Source: Microvirga tunisiensis (GTDB lineage: Bacteria; Pseudomonadota; Alphaproteobacteria; Rhizobiales; Beijerinckiaceae). From it: 51,568 nt of DNA. Within the stretch, counting starts at the first letter, position 1. Each line of letters begins with the position of its first letter. The stretch covers positions 1 to 51,568 of the forward strand of contig NZ_VOSK01000023.1 in the NCBI RefSeq assembly GCF_009296175.1, in the 5' to 3' direction. The notes beneath the pieces are model-generated. The model was not told the DNA's origin. It saw only the letters and a program-made list of their open reading frames with translations, and ran no database searches. Below, in pieces: positions 38,580-48,240 of this stretch. The position numbers were made by a program, and so were the translations under genes.

Positions 38580-39014
38580 TTACACCTTGTCCGACCCAAT
38601 GATGTCGATCTTGCGGACGATCCGTTCCGGCTCGGGCCGGACGAGATCGATCGACAACAAACCGTTGGACAAGTCCGCGCCCATGACCTCCATGCCATCG
38701 ACAAGGAGGAAGGTGCGCTGGAACTGACGGGCGGCGATGCCGCGATGAAGGAAGTGCCTTGTCTTGTCATCGGACTGGCGCCCCCGGATTACGAGCTGGC
38801 TCTCCTCAAGGGTCACCTCCAGCTGGTCCCGGGTGAATCCGGCGACGGCCAAGGTGATGCGGAGACGCTCGGGGGCGTGTTCGGTGCGAGCCAGACGCTC
38901 GATATTGTAGGGCGGATAACCGTCTCCTGCCGCCTTAGCGACGCGGTCGAGCGCCTGCTCGATCTCATCGAAGCCTAACAGGAACGGGTGCCCAAAGGGC
39001 GACTGACGCGACAT
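38580..39014 (-). CDS. Small heat-shock protein, Hsp20/alpha-crystallin family
   Basis: A 144-residue ATP-independent holdase chaperone. An N-terminal arm (about 1-35, SPFGHPFLLGFDEIEQAL) precedes the alpha-crystallin domain, with YPPYNIERL, LAVAGFTRDQLEVTLEESQL and the ADLSNGLLSIDLVRPEPE edge strand. IbpA-like proteins with this start are common in rhizobia, which often have several copies. I see no clear ROSE-type thermosensor in the 173-base upstream gap. Confidence 0.94.
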   Translation of the reverse strand: MSRQSPFGHPFLLGFDEIEQALDRVAKAAGDGYPPYNIERLARTEHAPERLRITLAVAGFTRDQLEVTLEESQLVIRGRQSDDKTRHFLHRGIAARQFQRTFLLVDGMEVMGADLSNGLLSIDLVRPEPERIVRKIDIIGSDKV

Positions 39015-39187
39015 GTTCGAAGCCCAAGGTTAGAGGCACTTCGGTGGTTTTGAGCCCGCTGATGCGGCACTCAAGTGGCCCCGGAAGGAGCCGTTGTCAG
39101 CAATATGGCGACGGCACCCTGCCCTATCAAGGCCCTGCCAGATCGCGCCGGCAGGGGTTCAAGATCGAGGGTTAACGGAAGGACGGT

Positions 39188-40588
39188 TCAGACCCGCTCG
39201 CGCCACCAGGCGACCTGCTCGGCCACGCGGACGGGCGACGTTCCGCCGAAGCTCGTGCGAGAGCGGACGGAGTTCTCGACGCCCAGCACATCGTAGATGC
39301 CTTGATGGATCTTCGGCTCGACGGCCTGCATGACCTCCAGGGGAAGTGCCTCGAGGGTGCAGCCGCGCTTCTCCGCCTCCGAGACGATCCGCCCCGTGAC
39401 GTGATGGGCATCGCGGAAGGGAATGTTGAGGCTGCGCACCAGCCAGTCGGCGAGATCGGTCGCCGTGGAGAACCCAGCTCCGGCCACGGCTGCCATGCGC
39501 TCCGGCACCGGCTCCAGGTCCTGGATCATGCCGGTCGTCGCGGCGAGCACGATTTCGAGGGTGTCGGCGGCGTCGAAGAGCGGCTCCTTGTCCTCCTGGG
39601 TGTCCTTCGCATAGGCGAGAGGCAGCCCCTTCATGACGGTCAGCAGGGACACCAGCGAACCGACGACCCGTCCGCTCTTGCCGCGCACTAGTTCGGCGGC
39701 ATCCGGATTGCGCTTCTGCGGCATCATGCTGGAGCCGGTGGTCCAGCGGTCCGGCAGGCGGACGAAGCCGAAGGGAGCCGACATCCAGATGATAGTTTCT
39801 TCCGCCAGACGTGACAGATGCATGGCGCAAATGGAAGCCGCTGCCATGAACTCCAGAAGGCTGTCCCTGTCCGAGACGGTGTCCAGCGAATTGCGGGTCG
39901 GCCCGTCGAAGCCGAGCGCCTTGGCGGTCATGTGCCGGTCGATGGGGAAGGACGTTCCTGCGAGCGCACCGGCGCCGAGCGGGCACTCGTTCAAGCGCCT
40001 GCGGGAATCCTGGAAGCGGCTGCGGTCGCGGCCGAACATCTCCACATAGGCCATGAGATGATGCCCGAAGGTCACCGGCTGGGCGCTCTGGAGATGGGTG
40101 AAGCCCGGCATCACCGTGGCGGCATGGGCCTCGGCCTTGTCGAGGAGAGCTTTGATCAGGATGGTCAGCTGCTCATCGGTCCGGTCGTGGGCCTCGCGCA
40201 CCCAGAGGCGGGTATCGGTGGCGACCTGATCGTTGCGGCTGCGGGCCGTATGCAGGCGGGCCGCCGGATCGCCGACGATCTCGCGCAGCCGGCTTTCCAC
40301 GTTCATGTGGATGTCTTCGAGCGCCGTGGAGAAGGTGAACGAGCCGGACTCGATCTCGCCCAGGACCCGCTGGAGCCCCTGGTGGATGGCGTCCCGGTCG
40401 CTCTCGGCGATGATCCCCTGCTTGGCCAGCATGGTGCTGTGGGCGATGGAGCCCTGGATGTCCTGAGAGGCCAGTCGCTTGTCGAAGCCGATGGAGGCGT
40501 TGATGGCTTCCATCAGCGCGCTGGGCGAGGACGAGAACCGCCCGCCCCACATGGTGTTGGCACCCGATTTTTTGGCTTCTTCAGACAC
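39188..40588 (-). CDS. argH: Argininosuccinate lyase
   Basis: ArgH cleaves argininosuccinate to arginine and fumarate, the last step of arginine synthesis. It is 466 residues. The family signature is [12 protein letters not shown], and other conserved regions are [13 protein letters not shown] and [18 protein letters not shown] with the catalytic His-Glu pair. It is a single gene here, divergent from the dpp-type binding-protein gene. No other arginine gene is in the window. Confidence 0.97.
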   Translation of the reverse strand: MSEEAKKSGANTMWGGRFSSSPSALMEAINASIGFDKRLASQDIQGSIAHSTMLAKQGIIAESDRDAIHQGLQRVLGEIESGSFTFSTALEDIHMNVESRLREIVGDPAARLHTARSRNDQVATDTRLWVREAHDRTDEQLTILIKALLDKAEAHAATVMPGFTHLQSAQPVTFGHHLMAYVEMFGRDRSRFQDSRRRLNECPLGAGALAGTSFPIDRHMTAKALGFDGPTRNSLDTVSDRDSLLEFMAAASICAMHLSRLAEETIIWMSAPFGFVRLPDRWTTGSSMMPQKRNPDAAELVRGKSGRVVGSLVSLLTVMKGLPLAYAKDTQEDKEPLFDAADTLEIVLAATTGMIQDLEPVPERMAAVAGAGFSTATDLADWLVRSLNIPFRDAHHVTGRIVSEAEKRGCTLEALPLEVMQAVEPKIHQGIYDVLGVENSVRSRTSFGGTSPVRVAEQVAWWRERV

Positions 40589-40692
40589 TGTCGTTCATCC
40601 GGAAAGAGGGTCGGAGAGCCTTTGCCACAATTTGCCCCTCAAGGCCAACCCGGATCGCCGCCTGCCCTCCCTTTGGGCACCGTGCGCAATGT

Positions 40693-40720
40693 TTGCCAGT
40701 TTAAAACCAGTTGCTAGACT
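40693..40720 (+). promoter_or_regulatory. Candidate promoter of the Dpp-type operon
   Basis: TTGCCA (40693-40698) and TAGACT (40715-40720) are 16 bases apart, a fair sigma-70 match, 75 bases upstream of the binding-protein ATG at 40795 and within the divergent argH gap. Confidence 0.35.
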
Positions 40721-40794
40721 CGACATCGCTTGTGTGATTTGCATTCATACTGGCGCAACAACAAGCGCTCCCAGCGCTGCAAGGGAACTGGCCA

Positions 40795-42390
40795 ATGAAG
40801 CGACTTCCGAAATTCCTCCTATCCGCAGCCATGGTGGCGACCATGGCGACCTCCTTCTCCGCAGTCATGGCGGCGACCCCGCCGGATACCCTCGTCCAGG
40901 CCTGGCAGAGCGACGACATCATCTCGCTGGATCCGGCAGAGGTGTTCGAGCTGAGTGCCTCCGAGATCCTGGGCAATACCTATGAGCGCCTGATCACCTA
41001 CGATATCAAGGACGTGTCCAAGATCTCCGGGCAGGTTGCCGAGTCCTGGACCGTTTCTCCGGACGGCAAGACCTATACCTTCAAGATCCGCCCGAACCGG
41101 AAATTCGCCTCCGGCAATCCGATCACCGCCGAAGACGTGGTCTACTCGCTCCATCGTGCGGTAGCGCTCGACAAGTCCCCGGCCTTCATCCTGGGACAGT
41201 TCGGCTTCACGAAGGACAACGTGAAGGACAAGATCAAGCAGACGGGCCCGCTCGAACTCTCCATCGAGGTCGACAAGCCCTATGCTCCGACCCTGGTGCT
41301 CTACTGCCTCGGCAACTCGGTCGCCTCGATCGTCGACAAGAAACTGGTCGTCCAGAACGAGAAGGACGGCGACTGGGGCTATAACTGGCTGAAGACCAAG
41401 TATGCCGGCTCCGGCCCGTTCATCATGCGCGACTGGAAGGCCAATGAGGTCACCGTCCTGGAGCGCAACCCGAACTACGAGAAGAAGACTCCGCTCGCCC
41501 GCATCATCTACCGCCATATTAAGGAGACCGCGAGTCAGCGCCTGCTGCTCGAGAAGGGCGACATCGACGTGGCCCGCAGCCTGAACCCGGAAGAGATCAC
41601 TGCGATGTCCAAGAATCCGGACGTCAAGGTTCAGAGCGCTCCCAAAGGAACGATCTACTATCTCGGCCTGAACCAGAAGAACCCGAACCTGGCCAAGCCC
41701 GAGGTTCGTCAGGCTCTGAAGTACCTCGTGGATTACTCGGCCATCGCCGACACGATCATGAAGTACAAGGGCGACGTTCACCAGAACTTCCTGCCCAAGG
41801 GCTTCCTCGGCGCCGAGACAAGCAACCCGTACAAGCTCGATGTCGCCAAGGCTAAGGAGCTTCTCGCCAAGGCTGGCCTGAAGGACGGCTTCTCGGTGAC
41901 GATGGACACCCGCTCCACGGCTGAGATCACGGGCGTCGCCCAGGCGATGCAGTCGACCTTCGCTCAGGCCGGCATCAAGCTCGAAATCCTGCCGATGGAT
42001 TCGAAGCAGGCTCTGACCAAGTACCGCGCCCGTCAGCACGATATCTATATCGGCAACTGGGGCTCGGATTATCAGGACCCGAACTCCAATGCCGACACCT
42101 TCGCGGCGAATGACGACAACTCGGACAACGCGAAGGCCAAGCCCCTGGCGTGGCGCAATGCGTGGGATCCGGGCCCGCTGACCGCAAAGACCCGCGCTGC
42201 CGTCATGGAGCGTGATGCGGAGAAGCGCGCACAGATGTACAAGGAACTGCAGAAGTCAGTTCTCGACGACAGCCCGTTCGTGATCTTCCTGCAGCAGACC
42301 GAAGTCGCTGCCGTGCGCAAGAACGTGGACAACTTCGTCCTCGGCCCGTCGTTCAGCGACAACGACATGTCACAGGCGAAGAAGAACTGA
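40795..42390 (+). CDS. Dipeptide/oligopeptide-binding protein (DppA-like, SBP family 5)
   Basis: A 531-residue periplasmic binding protein. The signal peptide runs to about residue 26 (MKRLPKFLLSAAMVATMATS through VMA). SBP5 features are VAESWTVSPDGKTYTFKIRP, NPITAEDVVYSLHRAV, GSGPFIMRDWKANEVTVLERN and YYLGLNQKNP. AAGGGA precedes the ATG. Genes for two permeases, two ATPases and a dipeptidase follow on the same strand, indicating import of small peptides that are then hydrolysed. Haem or glutathione binding is a possible alternative in this family. Confidence 0.92.
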   Translation: MKRLPKFLLSAAMVATMATSFSAVMAATPPDTLVQAWQSDDIISLDPAEVFELSASEILGNTYERLITYDIKDVSKISGQVAESWTVSPDGKTYTFKIRPNRKFASGNPITAEDVVYSLHRAVALDKSPAFILGQFGFTKDNVKDKIKQTGPLELSIEVDKPYAPTLVLYCLGNSVASIVDKKLVVQNEKDGDWGYNWLKTKYAGSGPFIMRDWKANEVTVLERNPNYEKKTPLARIIYRHIKETASQRLLLEKGDIDVARSLNPEEITAMSKNPDVKVQSAPKGTIYYLGLNQKNPNLAKPEVRQALKYLVDYSAIADTIMKYKGDVHQNFLPKGFLGAETSNPYKLDVAKAKELLAKAGLKDGFSVTMDTRSTAEITGVAQAMQSTFAQAGIKLEILPMDSKQALTKYRARQHDIYIGNWGSDYQDPNSNADTFAANDDNSDNAKAKPLAWRNAWDPGPLTAKTRAAVMERDAEKRAQMYKELQKSVLDDSPFVIFLQQTEVAAVRKNVDNFVLGPSFSDNDMSQAKKN

Positions 42391-42397
42391 AATCTCG

Positions 42398-43456
42398 ATG
42401 GTCTCAGCTGTCATGAACCGGAGCGGAGGGCATGCAAGTGCCCTCCGCTCCTCCCTTAAGAACGTCGCCCAGTTCGTCATCATCCTGGCGACGACGCTCC
42501 TCGGCCTTGCGGCCGTCACCTTCTTCATCGGCCGCGTCGTGCCCATCGATCCCGTGATCGCCATCGTGGGCGATCGGGCCCCCCCACAGGTTTACGAACG
42601 CGTCCGCCAGGAACTCGGCCTCGACCTGCCGCTGCTGCAGCAGTTCTGGATCTACCTGAAGAAAGCCGCGACCGGCGATTTCGGCAATTCGGTTCTCACC
42701 ACCAATCCGGTGATGATGGATATCGCCAACACATTCCCGGCAACGCTGGAGCTTGCCACCCTCGGCACCCTAATCGGCGTCATCCTCGGTATCCCGCTCG
42801 GCATCCTTGCCGCCGTCAAGCGCGGCAGCTTTATCGACCAGTTCGTGCGCGTACTGGGCCTTGCAGGCTATTCCATCCCGATCTTTTGGCTCGGCCTCAT
42901 GGGCCTGCTGGTCTTCTATGCCAAGCTCGGCTGGGTCGCAGGGCCGGGCCGCATCGACGTGACCTATTCCTATCTCTATACGCCGGTCACCAACATCGTG
43001 CTCCTCGATACTGCCATGCAGGGTCAGTGGGATGCGTTCTGGGATGCGGTCTCGCACATCATCCTGCCCGCCTGCCTGCTCGGCTATTTTTCGCTGGCCT
43101 ATATCAGTCGCATGACGCGTTCGTTCATGCTCAACGAGCTGGCACAGGAATACGTGATCGCAGCGCGTGTGAAGGGCCTGTCCGAGATGCGCGTGATCTG
43201 GCGCCATGCCCTGCGCAACGCGGCCGTGCCGCTCATCACGGTGATCGCCCTGTCCTATGCCAATCTGCTCGAAGGCTCAGTACTGACTGAGACGATCTTC
43301 GCATGGCCGGGGCTCGGCCAGTACATCACCAATTCCCTGCAGAACGCAGACATGAATGCGGTGCTGGGCGGAACCCTCGTGATCGGGACCGCCTTCGTGC
43401 TGCTCAATCTCGTCTCCGATCTGCTCTACCGCCTGCTCGATCCGAGGACCCGCTGA
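42398..43456 (+). CDS. Peptide ABC transporter permease (DppB-like)
   Basis: A 352-residue inner-membrane subunit. A poorly conserved N-terminal tail precedes the first membrane helix (VIILATTLLGLAAVTFFIGR). Family features are VRQELGLDLPLLQQFWIYL, GDFGNSVLTTNPV, and the coupling motif YVIAARVKGLSEMRVIWRHALRN. The insert near YSYLYTPVTNIVLLDTAMQG is typical of the subgroup. The ATG at 42398 lies 7 bases after the binding-protein stop. The stop overlaps the next ATG. Confidence 0.93.
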   Translation: MVSAVMNRSGGHASALRSSLKNVAQFVIILATTLLGLAAVTFFIGRVVPIDPVIAIVGDRAPPQVYERVRQELGLDLPLLQQFWIYLKKAATGDFGNSVLTTNPVMMDIANTFPATLELATLGTLIGVILGIPLGILAAVKRGSFIDQFVRVLGLAGYSIPIFWLGLMGLLVFYAKLGWVAGPGRIDVTYSYLYTPVTNIVLLDTAMQGQWDAFWDAVSHIILPACLLGYFSLAYISRMTRSFMLNELAQEYVIAARVKGLSEMRVIWRHALRNAAVPLITVIALSYANLLEGSVLTETIFAWPGLGQYITNSLQNADMNAVLGGTLVIGTAFVLLNLVSDLLYRLLDPRTR

Positions 43457-44388
43457 TGGCCGGCGCCCCTCTTGCTGAACAACCCGCAGGCCTTCGGGCC
43501 TGGCTGCTCTCTGCAGAGCCGCATTCCCGCTGGCAGGCCCGCCTCGGCCGCTTCTATCTGGGCTGGCGCGCCTTCTCCCGGAACCCGCTCGCGGTTGTCG
43601 GCCTCGGCATCGTCATCCTGCTGATCCTCGTGGCGCTCTTTGCGGATTTCATCGCGCCCTATTCGCCGGTTGCGGGCGGGGACCTGCGCACGCAGCGCCT
43701 GCTGCCGCCGAGCGAGACCTACTGGTTCGGCACGGATGACCAGGCGCGGGACATCTTCTCCCGCGTGGTCTACGGCTCGCGCATCACGCTCTTCGTCGTG
43801 GTGCTGGTGGCCCTGATCGCGACCCCTATCGGGCTTCTGGTCGGCACCGTCTCCGGCTATCTCGGCGGATGGGTCGACACGGTCCTGATGCGGATCACCG
43901 ACATCTTCCTCGCCTTCCCGCGCTTGATCCTGGCGCTGGCCTTCGTGGCGGCCTTGGGTCCCGGCATCGAGAACGCCATCATCGCCATCGCGATCACATC
44001 CTGGCCGCCTTATGCCCGCATCGCGCGCGCCGAGACGCTGATGATCCGCAACAGCGATTTCATCGCGGCCGTGAAGCTGCAGGGCGCATCGACGCCGCGC
44101 ATCATCCTGGGGCATGTGGTGCCGCTGTGCCTCTCATCGCTCATCGTGCGCGTGACGCTCGACATGGCGGGCATCATCCTGACGGCCGCGGGCCTCGGCT
44201 TCCTCGGTCTCGGCGCCCAGCCTCCGATGCCGGAATGGGGCGCGATGGTCGCCACCGGCCGCAACTATCTCATCGATCAATGGTGGGTCGCCGCCATGCC
44301 GGGTCTGGCCATCTTCGTGGTGAGCCTCGGCTTCAACCTGCTCGGCGACGGCCTGCGTGACGTTCTCGATCCGAAGGCAGCCAAATGA
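43456..44388 (+). CDS. Peptide ABC transporter permease (DppC-like)
   Basis: A 310-residue partner permease. It has a cytoplasmic N-terminus, the first helix LAVVGLGIVILLILVALFAD, the YWFGTDDQARDIFSRVVYGSR segment typical of DppC and OppC proteins, and the coupling motif SDFIAAVKLQGASTPRIILGH. The ATG shares a base with the previous stop (TGATG), so a longer open frame from 43303 is a shadow. Its stop overlaps the start of the first ATPase gene by four bases. Confidence 0.93.
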   Translation: MAGAPLAEQPAGLRAWLLSAEPHSRWQARLGRFYLGWRAFSRNPLAVVGLGIVILLILVALFADFIAPYSPVAGGDLRTQRLLPPSETYWFGTDDQARDIFSRVVYGSRITLFVVVLVALIATPIGLLVGTVSGYLGGWVDTVLMRITDIFLAFPRLILALAFVAALGPGIENAIIAIAITSWPPYARIARAETLMIRNSDFIAAVKLQGASTPRIILGHVVPLCLSSLIVRVTLDMAGIILTAAGLGFLGLGAQPPMPEWGAMVATGRNYLIDQWWVAAMPGLAIFVVSLGFNLLGDGLRDVLDPKAAK

Positions 44389-45221
44389 CGAAGCCGCTTC
44401 TCGACGTCGAAGATCTGCGCGTCCGCTTTCATCTGCGCACCGGCACCGTGGAAGCGGTGCGCGGCGTGTCCTTCCAGCTCGGCCGCGAGCGCCTCGGCAT
44501 CGTGGGCGAGTCGGGATCGGGCAAGTCGCAGACGGGCCGCGCGATCCTGGGGCTCACCCCTCCCCCCGGCGAGGTCACGGCCAAGCGGCTCGCCTTCGAC
44601 GGGATCGACCTGCTCACCGCCTCGAAGCGCACCCTGCGCACCTTGCGCGGCGGGCGCATCAGCATGGTGATGCAGGATCCGAAATACTCGCTGAATCCGG
44701 TCATGACCATCGGCGAGCAGATCATCGAGGCCTATCAGGCGCATGCCCGGGCCGGCCGTGGGGAAGCCCGGGACAAGGCGCTTGCCATGCTGGAGGCGGT
44801 GAAGATGCGCGATCCCGGCCGCGTGTTCTCGCTCTACCCGCACGAGGTGTCGGGCGGCATGGGCCAGCGCTCCATGATCGCCATGATGCTCGTGACCGAT
44901 CCCGACCTGCTCATCGCCGACGAGCCGACCTCGGCGCTCGACGTGACCGTGTCGATGGAGGTGCTGCGCATCCTCGACGAACTCGTCACCGAGCGCGGCA
45001 TGGGTCTCATCTTCATCTCGCACGACCTCAAGCTCGTCTCCTCCTTCTGCGACCGGGTGCTGGTGATGTATGCCGGCCGCGTGGTCGAGGAGCTGGAGGC
45101 GAAGAACCTGCGCGAGGCGAAGCATCCCTATACGCAGGGGCTGATGCGTTGCCTGCCGACGCTCGCGAACGACGTTCGTCCGCTTCCCACCCTGAACCGC
45201 GATCCCGCCTGGGCGCTGTGA
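44385..45221 (+). CDS. Peptide ABC transporter ATPase (DppD-like)
   Basis: A 278-residue single-domain ATPase. Walker A is GESGSGKSQ, the signature is [15 protein letters not shown] and Walker B is [13 protein letters not shown]. The oligopeptide-transporter tail ([15 protein letters not shown]) is short, and the cysteine-rich iron-sulfur-type C-terminus found in many DppD proteins is missing. It overlaps the permease stop (ATGA) and is followed after three bases by the second ATPase gene. Confidence 0.92.
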   Translation: MTKPLLDVEDLRVRFHLRTGTVEAVRGVSFQLGRERLGIVGESGSGKSQTGRAILGLTPPPGEVTAKRLAFDGIDLLTASKRTLRTLRGGRISMVMQDPKYSLNPVMTIGEQIIEAYQAHARAGRGEARDKALAMLEAVKMRDPGRVFSLYPHEVSGGMGQRSMIAMMLVTDPDLLIADEPTSALDVTVSMEVLRILDELVTERGMGLIFISHDLKLVSSFCDRVLVMYAGRVVEELEAKNLREAKHPYTQGLMRCLPTLANDVRPLPTLNRDPAWAL

Positions 45222-45224
45222 CCG

Positions 45225-46022
45225 GTGAAAGATCCGATGCTCGATATCCAGAATCTTGAAGTCGTCTTCGGCACCGGCCGCCTCAGGGTCGATGCGGTCA
45301 AGGACGTGAGCTTCCACGTGGAGCCCGGCGCGGCCTATGGGCTCGTCGGCGAATCCGGCTCCGGCAAGTCGACCGTGCTGCGCGCCATCTGCGGCCTGGC
45401 GCCGATCACCAGCGGACGTGTGCTCGTCGAGGCCAAGGAAGTCACCACACCGCGTGGCAAGGCGTTCTACCGCACGGTGCAGATGGTGTTCCAGGACCCT
45501 TACGCCTCGCTCCATCCACGCCATACGGTCGATCGCACGCTCTCCGAACCGCTCGCCATTCACGGCGAGAAGGACGCCGAGGCGCGCATCCTCCAAGCCC
45601 TGCGCGAGGTGGGCCTCGGCCCCTCCTTCCGCTTCCGCTATCCGCACCAGCCCTCTGGAGGCCAGCGTCAGCGCATCGCCATCGCCCGTGCGCTGATCCT
45701 GCGCCCGAAGGTTCTGCTGCTCGACGAGCCGACCTCGGCGCTCGACGCCTCCGTGCAGGCGGAGATCCTGAACCTGCTCGACGATCTGCGCCGCAGGCTG
45801 GGCCTGACCTATATCCTGGTCAGCCACGATCTCGCGGTCGTAGCCCACCTGTGCGAGCGCCTTCTGGTCATGCGCCATGGCGAGGCCGTCGAAGAGACGA
45901 CGTCGACGGCCTTGCGCTCGGGCGTGGCCTCGAACGAATACACCCAGCGAGCCAGGGCTTTACGAGAGATGCGAAACAGCCGACACAAGCTCTGGTCGGT
46001 TGAACTTCAATTTGAATCCTAA
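45225..46022 (+). CDS. Peptide ABC transporter ATPase (DppF-like, short)
   Basis: A 265-residue ATPase, partner of the preceding one. Walker A is GESGSGKST, the signature is PSGGQRQRIAIARAL and Walker B is [15 protein letters not shown]. Members are often above 300 residues because of an added oligopeptide-binding tail, which is not present here: the protein ends soon after the ABC core. The start is GTG at 45225 (MKDPMLDIQNLEV), and an ATG 12 bases later is an alternative. Confidence 0.9.
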   Translation: MKDPMLDIQNLEVVFGTGRLRVDAVKDVSFHVEPGAAYGLVGESGSGKSTVLRAICGLAPITSGRVLVEAKEVTTPRGKAFYRTVQMVFQDPYASLHPRHTVDRTLSEPLAIHGEKDAEARILQALREVGLGPSFRFRYPHQPSGGQRQRIAIARALILRPKVLLLDEPTSALDASVQAEILNLLDDLRRRLGLTYILVSHDLAVVAHLCERLLVMRHGEAVEETTSTALRSGVASNEYTQRARALREMRNSRHKLWSVELQFES

Positions 46023-46039
46023 CCGTTTGGCACGAATCC

Positions 46040-47107
46040 ATGTCCCGCTCTTCCCTGATGCCCGTCTTCGATGGCCACAACGACGTCCTTCTCCGCCTCA
46101 TGCGCGGCAAGATCCAGCCGGAACAGGCTTTTCTGGAAGGCGACAACATCGGACACCTCGATTGGCCGCGCATGAAGGAAGGCGGCTTCGTCGGCGGATT
46201 TTTTGCCGTCTACGTGCCGTCGGACAGCGTGGGTGTCGATGTGGACGCGCTGATGACGCAGTCGCGCTATGACGTGCCCCTGCCCGCGACTCTGGCGCTG
46301 GCGCCGAGCCAGCAGGTCACGTTGCACATGGCCTCGCTGCTCATCCGCATCGAGCGTGCCTCGAAAGGCGAGGTGAAGATCTGCCGGACCGCCGCCGATA
46401 TCCGCCAGTGCATCGACAACGGCAGGCTCGCGGCCATCCTGCACATCGAGGGCGCGGAGGGCATCGATCCCGACCTGCACATGCTGGACGTGCTCTATGA
46501 GAGTGGGCTGCGCTCCATCGGTCCGGTCTGGAGCCGCCCCAACATCTTCGGCCACGGCGTGCCGTTCCGCTATCCCTCGACTTCCGACACCGGTCCCGGC
46601 CTGACGGATCGCGGCCTTGAGCTGGTGCGCGCCTGCAATCGCCTGAAGATCATGATCGATCTCTCGCACCTGAACGAGAAGGGGTTCTGGGACGTGGCGC
46701 GCCTCTCGGATGCGCCGCTCGTCGCCACCCATTCCAATGCGTGGGAGATCTGCCAGCACTCGCGCAACCTGACCGACAAGCAGCTCGCCGCCATCCGCGA
46801 GAGCCGCGGCATGGTGGGTGTGAACTTCGCCACCTCCTTCATCCGCCCCGACGGCCAGCGCAATGACGACACGCCGCTCGAAGAGATGATCCGCCACATG
46901 GATCACCTGATCGCGCATGTGGGCGTCGATGGCGTCGGTCTCGGATCCGATTTCGACGGCGCCACCATCCCGGCGGAGATCGGCGACGTGCGCGGCCTGC
47001 CCCGCCTCGTCGACGCCATGCGCCGCCACGGCTACGACGAAGCGACCCTGCGCAAGCTCTGCTACGAGAACTGGGTGAACGTCCTGGAGCGCACCTGGGG
47101 ACGGTGA
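46040..47107 (+). CDS. Membrane dipeptidase (M19 family)
   Basis: A 355-residue zinc dipeptidase of the renal dipeptidase family. Metal ligands appear in FDGHNDVLLRL (His, Asp), the bridging Glu in LHIEGAEGI, and His residues in IDLSHLNEKG and VATHSNAWEI, with the late Asp in LGSDFDGATIP. There is no signal peptide, so it should act in the cytoplasm on dipeptides, possibly including D-amino-acid ones, brought in by the transporter. It follows the second ATPase gene by 17 bases. Confidence 0.94.
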   Translation: MSRSSLMPVFDGHNDVLLRLMRGKIQPEQAFLEGDNIGHLDWPRMKEGGFVGGFFAVYVPSDSVGVDVDALMTQSRYDVPLPATLALAPSQQVTLHMASLLIRIERASKGEVKICRTAADIRQCIDNGRLAAILHIEGAEGIDPDLHMLDVLYESGLRSIGPVWSRPNIFGHGVPFRYPSTSDTGPGLTDRGLELVRACNRLKIMIDLSHLNEKGFWDVARLSDAPLVATHSNAWEICQHSRNLTDKQLAAIRESRGMVGVNFATSFIRPDGQRNDDTPLEEMIRHMDHLIAHVGVDGVGLGSDFDGATIPAEIGDVRGLPRLVDAMRRHGYDEATLRKLCYENWVNVLERTWGR

Positions 47108-47117
47108 GTTGCCAACC

Positions 47118-47384
47118 GTCATCCCGGGCTGCGAAGCAGAACCCGGGATCGTCTGCCGAGAATGACGCCTGAGCTTCAACACTGTCCTTCCCGCGCAGGC
47201 GGGAATCCATAGCCGCTGACGGTGCCAGAGCAATCAGCCCCGTGGTCATGGATCCCCTTCCCTCGCTACGCTCGCCGGGGATGACATCCAGACCGTCATG
47301 GCCTGCCTTGTGCCGGTCATCTCGATACGAAGAAGCGCAGCGTTTCAGATGATCGTCATTACCGGCACAAGGCCGGTGATGACG
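47118..47384. repeat. Mosaic of dispersed repeats C and B (copy B3) between convergent genes
   Basis: The 288-base convergent gap has no gene. It holds GTCATCCCGGGCTGCGAAGC with AACCCGGGATCGT (47118-47166), CCTTCCCGCGCAGGCGGGAA (about 47188), GTCATGGATCCCCTTCCCTC with CGCCGGGGATGAC (about 47246-47285), and a family B copy (47295-47384, GTCATGGCCTGCCTTGTGCC to CAAGGCCGGTGATGACG). The hairpins may end transcripts from both sides. Confidence 0.82.
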
Positions 47385-47395
47385 AGGGAGGTAAC

Positions 47396-48235
47396 TTACC
47401 GCTCCGCCTTCGCCGTCAGCGCAAACACGCTTGCGATCCCTCCGACGCCGAGCATCAGCAATAAGCTCACCGCATTGATGGCCGGCGTCGCGCCCTCGCG
47501 CATCTGACCGTACATGGTGATCGGCAGCGGGGCGTCGGATCCGACGAGCATCAGGGTCGTGTTGAAGTTCTCGAACGACATCAGCAAAGCCACGAGCCCT
47601 GCCCCGATGAGCGCGGGGCTCAAGAAGGGCAGCGTCACGGTGCGCAGCACCCGCGCGCGGCTCGCCCCGAGGTCGAAGGCGGCTTCCTCCAGGGACAGGT
47701 CGAACTTGCGCAGACGGGCGGCGATGATGAGCGTCGAGATCGTGAGGATGAAGGACAGCTGTCCCAGGATGACGAGCGGCAGGCCGGGACGCAGGAAATC
47801 GAGGTCGGTCTGAAGCCAGTCCTCGAGCCCGTTCGCCACCCGGGAGAAGAAGGCGAGGATCGAGATGCCGAGCACCACGCCGGGGATCACGAGCGGCCAG
47901 AGCATCATCATCGCGAGAACCGTCTTGCCGCGGAATTCGGCCCGCTCCAGCACCCAGGCATTGACGGTGCCGAGGAGGACGGCGAGCAGGGCCACCGGCA
48001 CGGCGACCTTGAAGCTGTTGCCGATGCTGCTCAACCAGATTGGGTCCGTCAGCACGCCGGGCTTGCCGAAGACGGTGCCGGACCCGGTGAACCATTCGAG
48101 CGTGAAGCCGCGCCAGGGCGGCGACGGGAACGGGCTCGCATTGAAGGCGAAGATCGCCACGATGAGCAGCGGCGCGAACAGGAAGATGTAGAATGCCGCG
48201 ATGTAGAGCTTCCAGGCGATGGTCGGTCGGTTCAT
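47396..48235 (-). CDS. Polyamine-type ABC transporter permease (PotI/PotC-like)
   Basis: A 279-residue inner-membrane permease with six predicted helices. Features are LYIAAFYIFLFAPLLIVAIFAFN, LSSIGNSFKVAVPVALLAVLLG, and the EAA coupling loop EEAAFDLGASRARVLRTVTLPFLSP. The ATG at 48235 is preferred over a TTG 9 bases upstream. It is the last gene of a potFGHI-ordered operon. Substrate could be putrescine, spermidine or a related amine. Confidence 0.91.
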   Translation of the reverse strand: MNRPTIAWKLYIAAFYIFLFAPLLIVAIFAFNASPFPSPPWRGFTLEWFTGSGTVFGKPGVLTDPIWLSSIGNSFKVAVPVALLAVLLGTVNAWVLERAEFRGKTVLAMMMLWPLVIPGVVLGISILAFFSRVANGLEDWLQTDLDFLRPGLPLVILGQLSFILTISTLIIAARLRKFDLSLEEAAFDLGASRARVLRTVTLPFLSPALIGAGLVALLMSFENFNTTLMLVGSDAPLPITMYGQMREGATPAINAVSLLLMLGVGGIASVFALTAKAER

Positions 48236-48240
48236 GGACT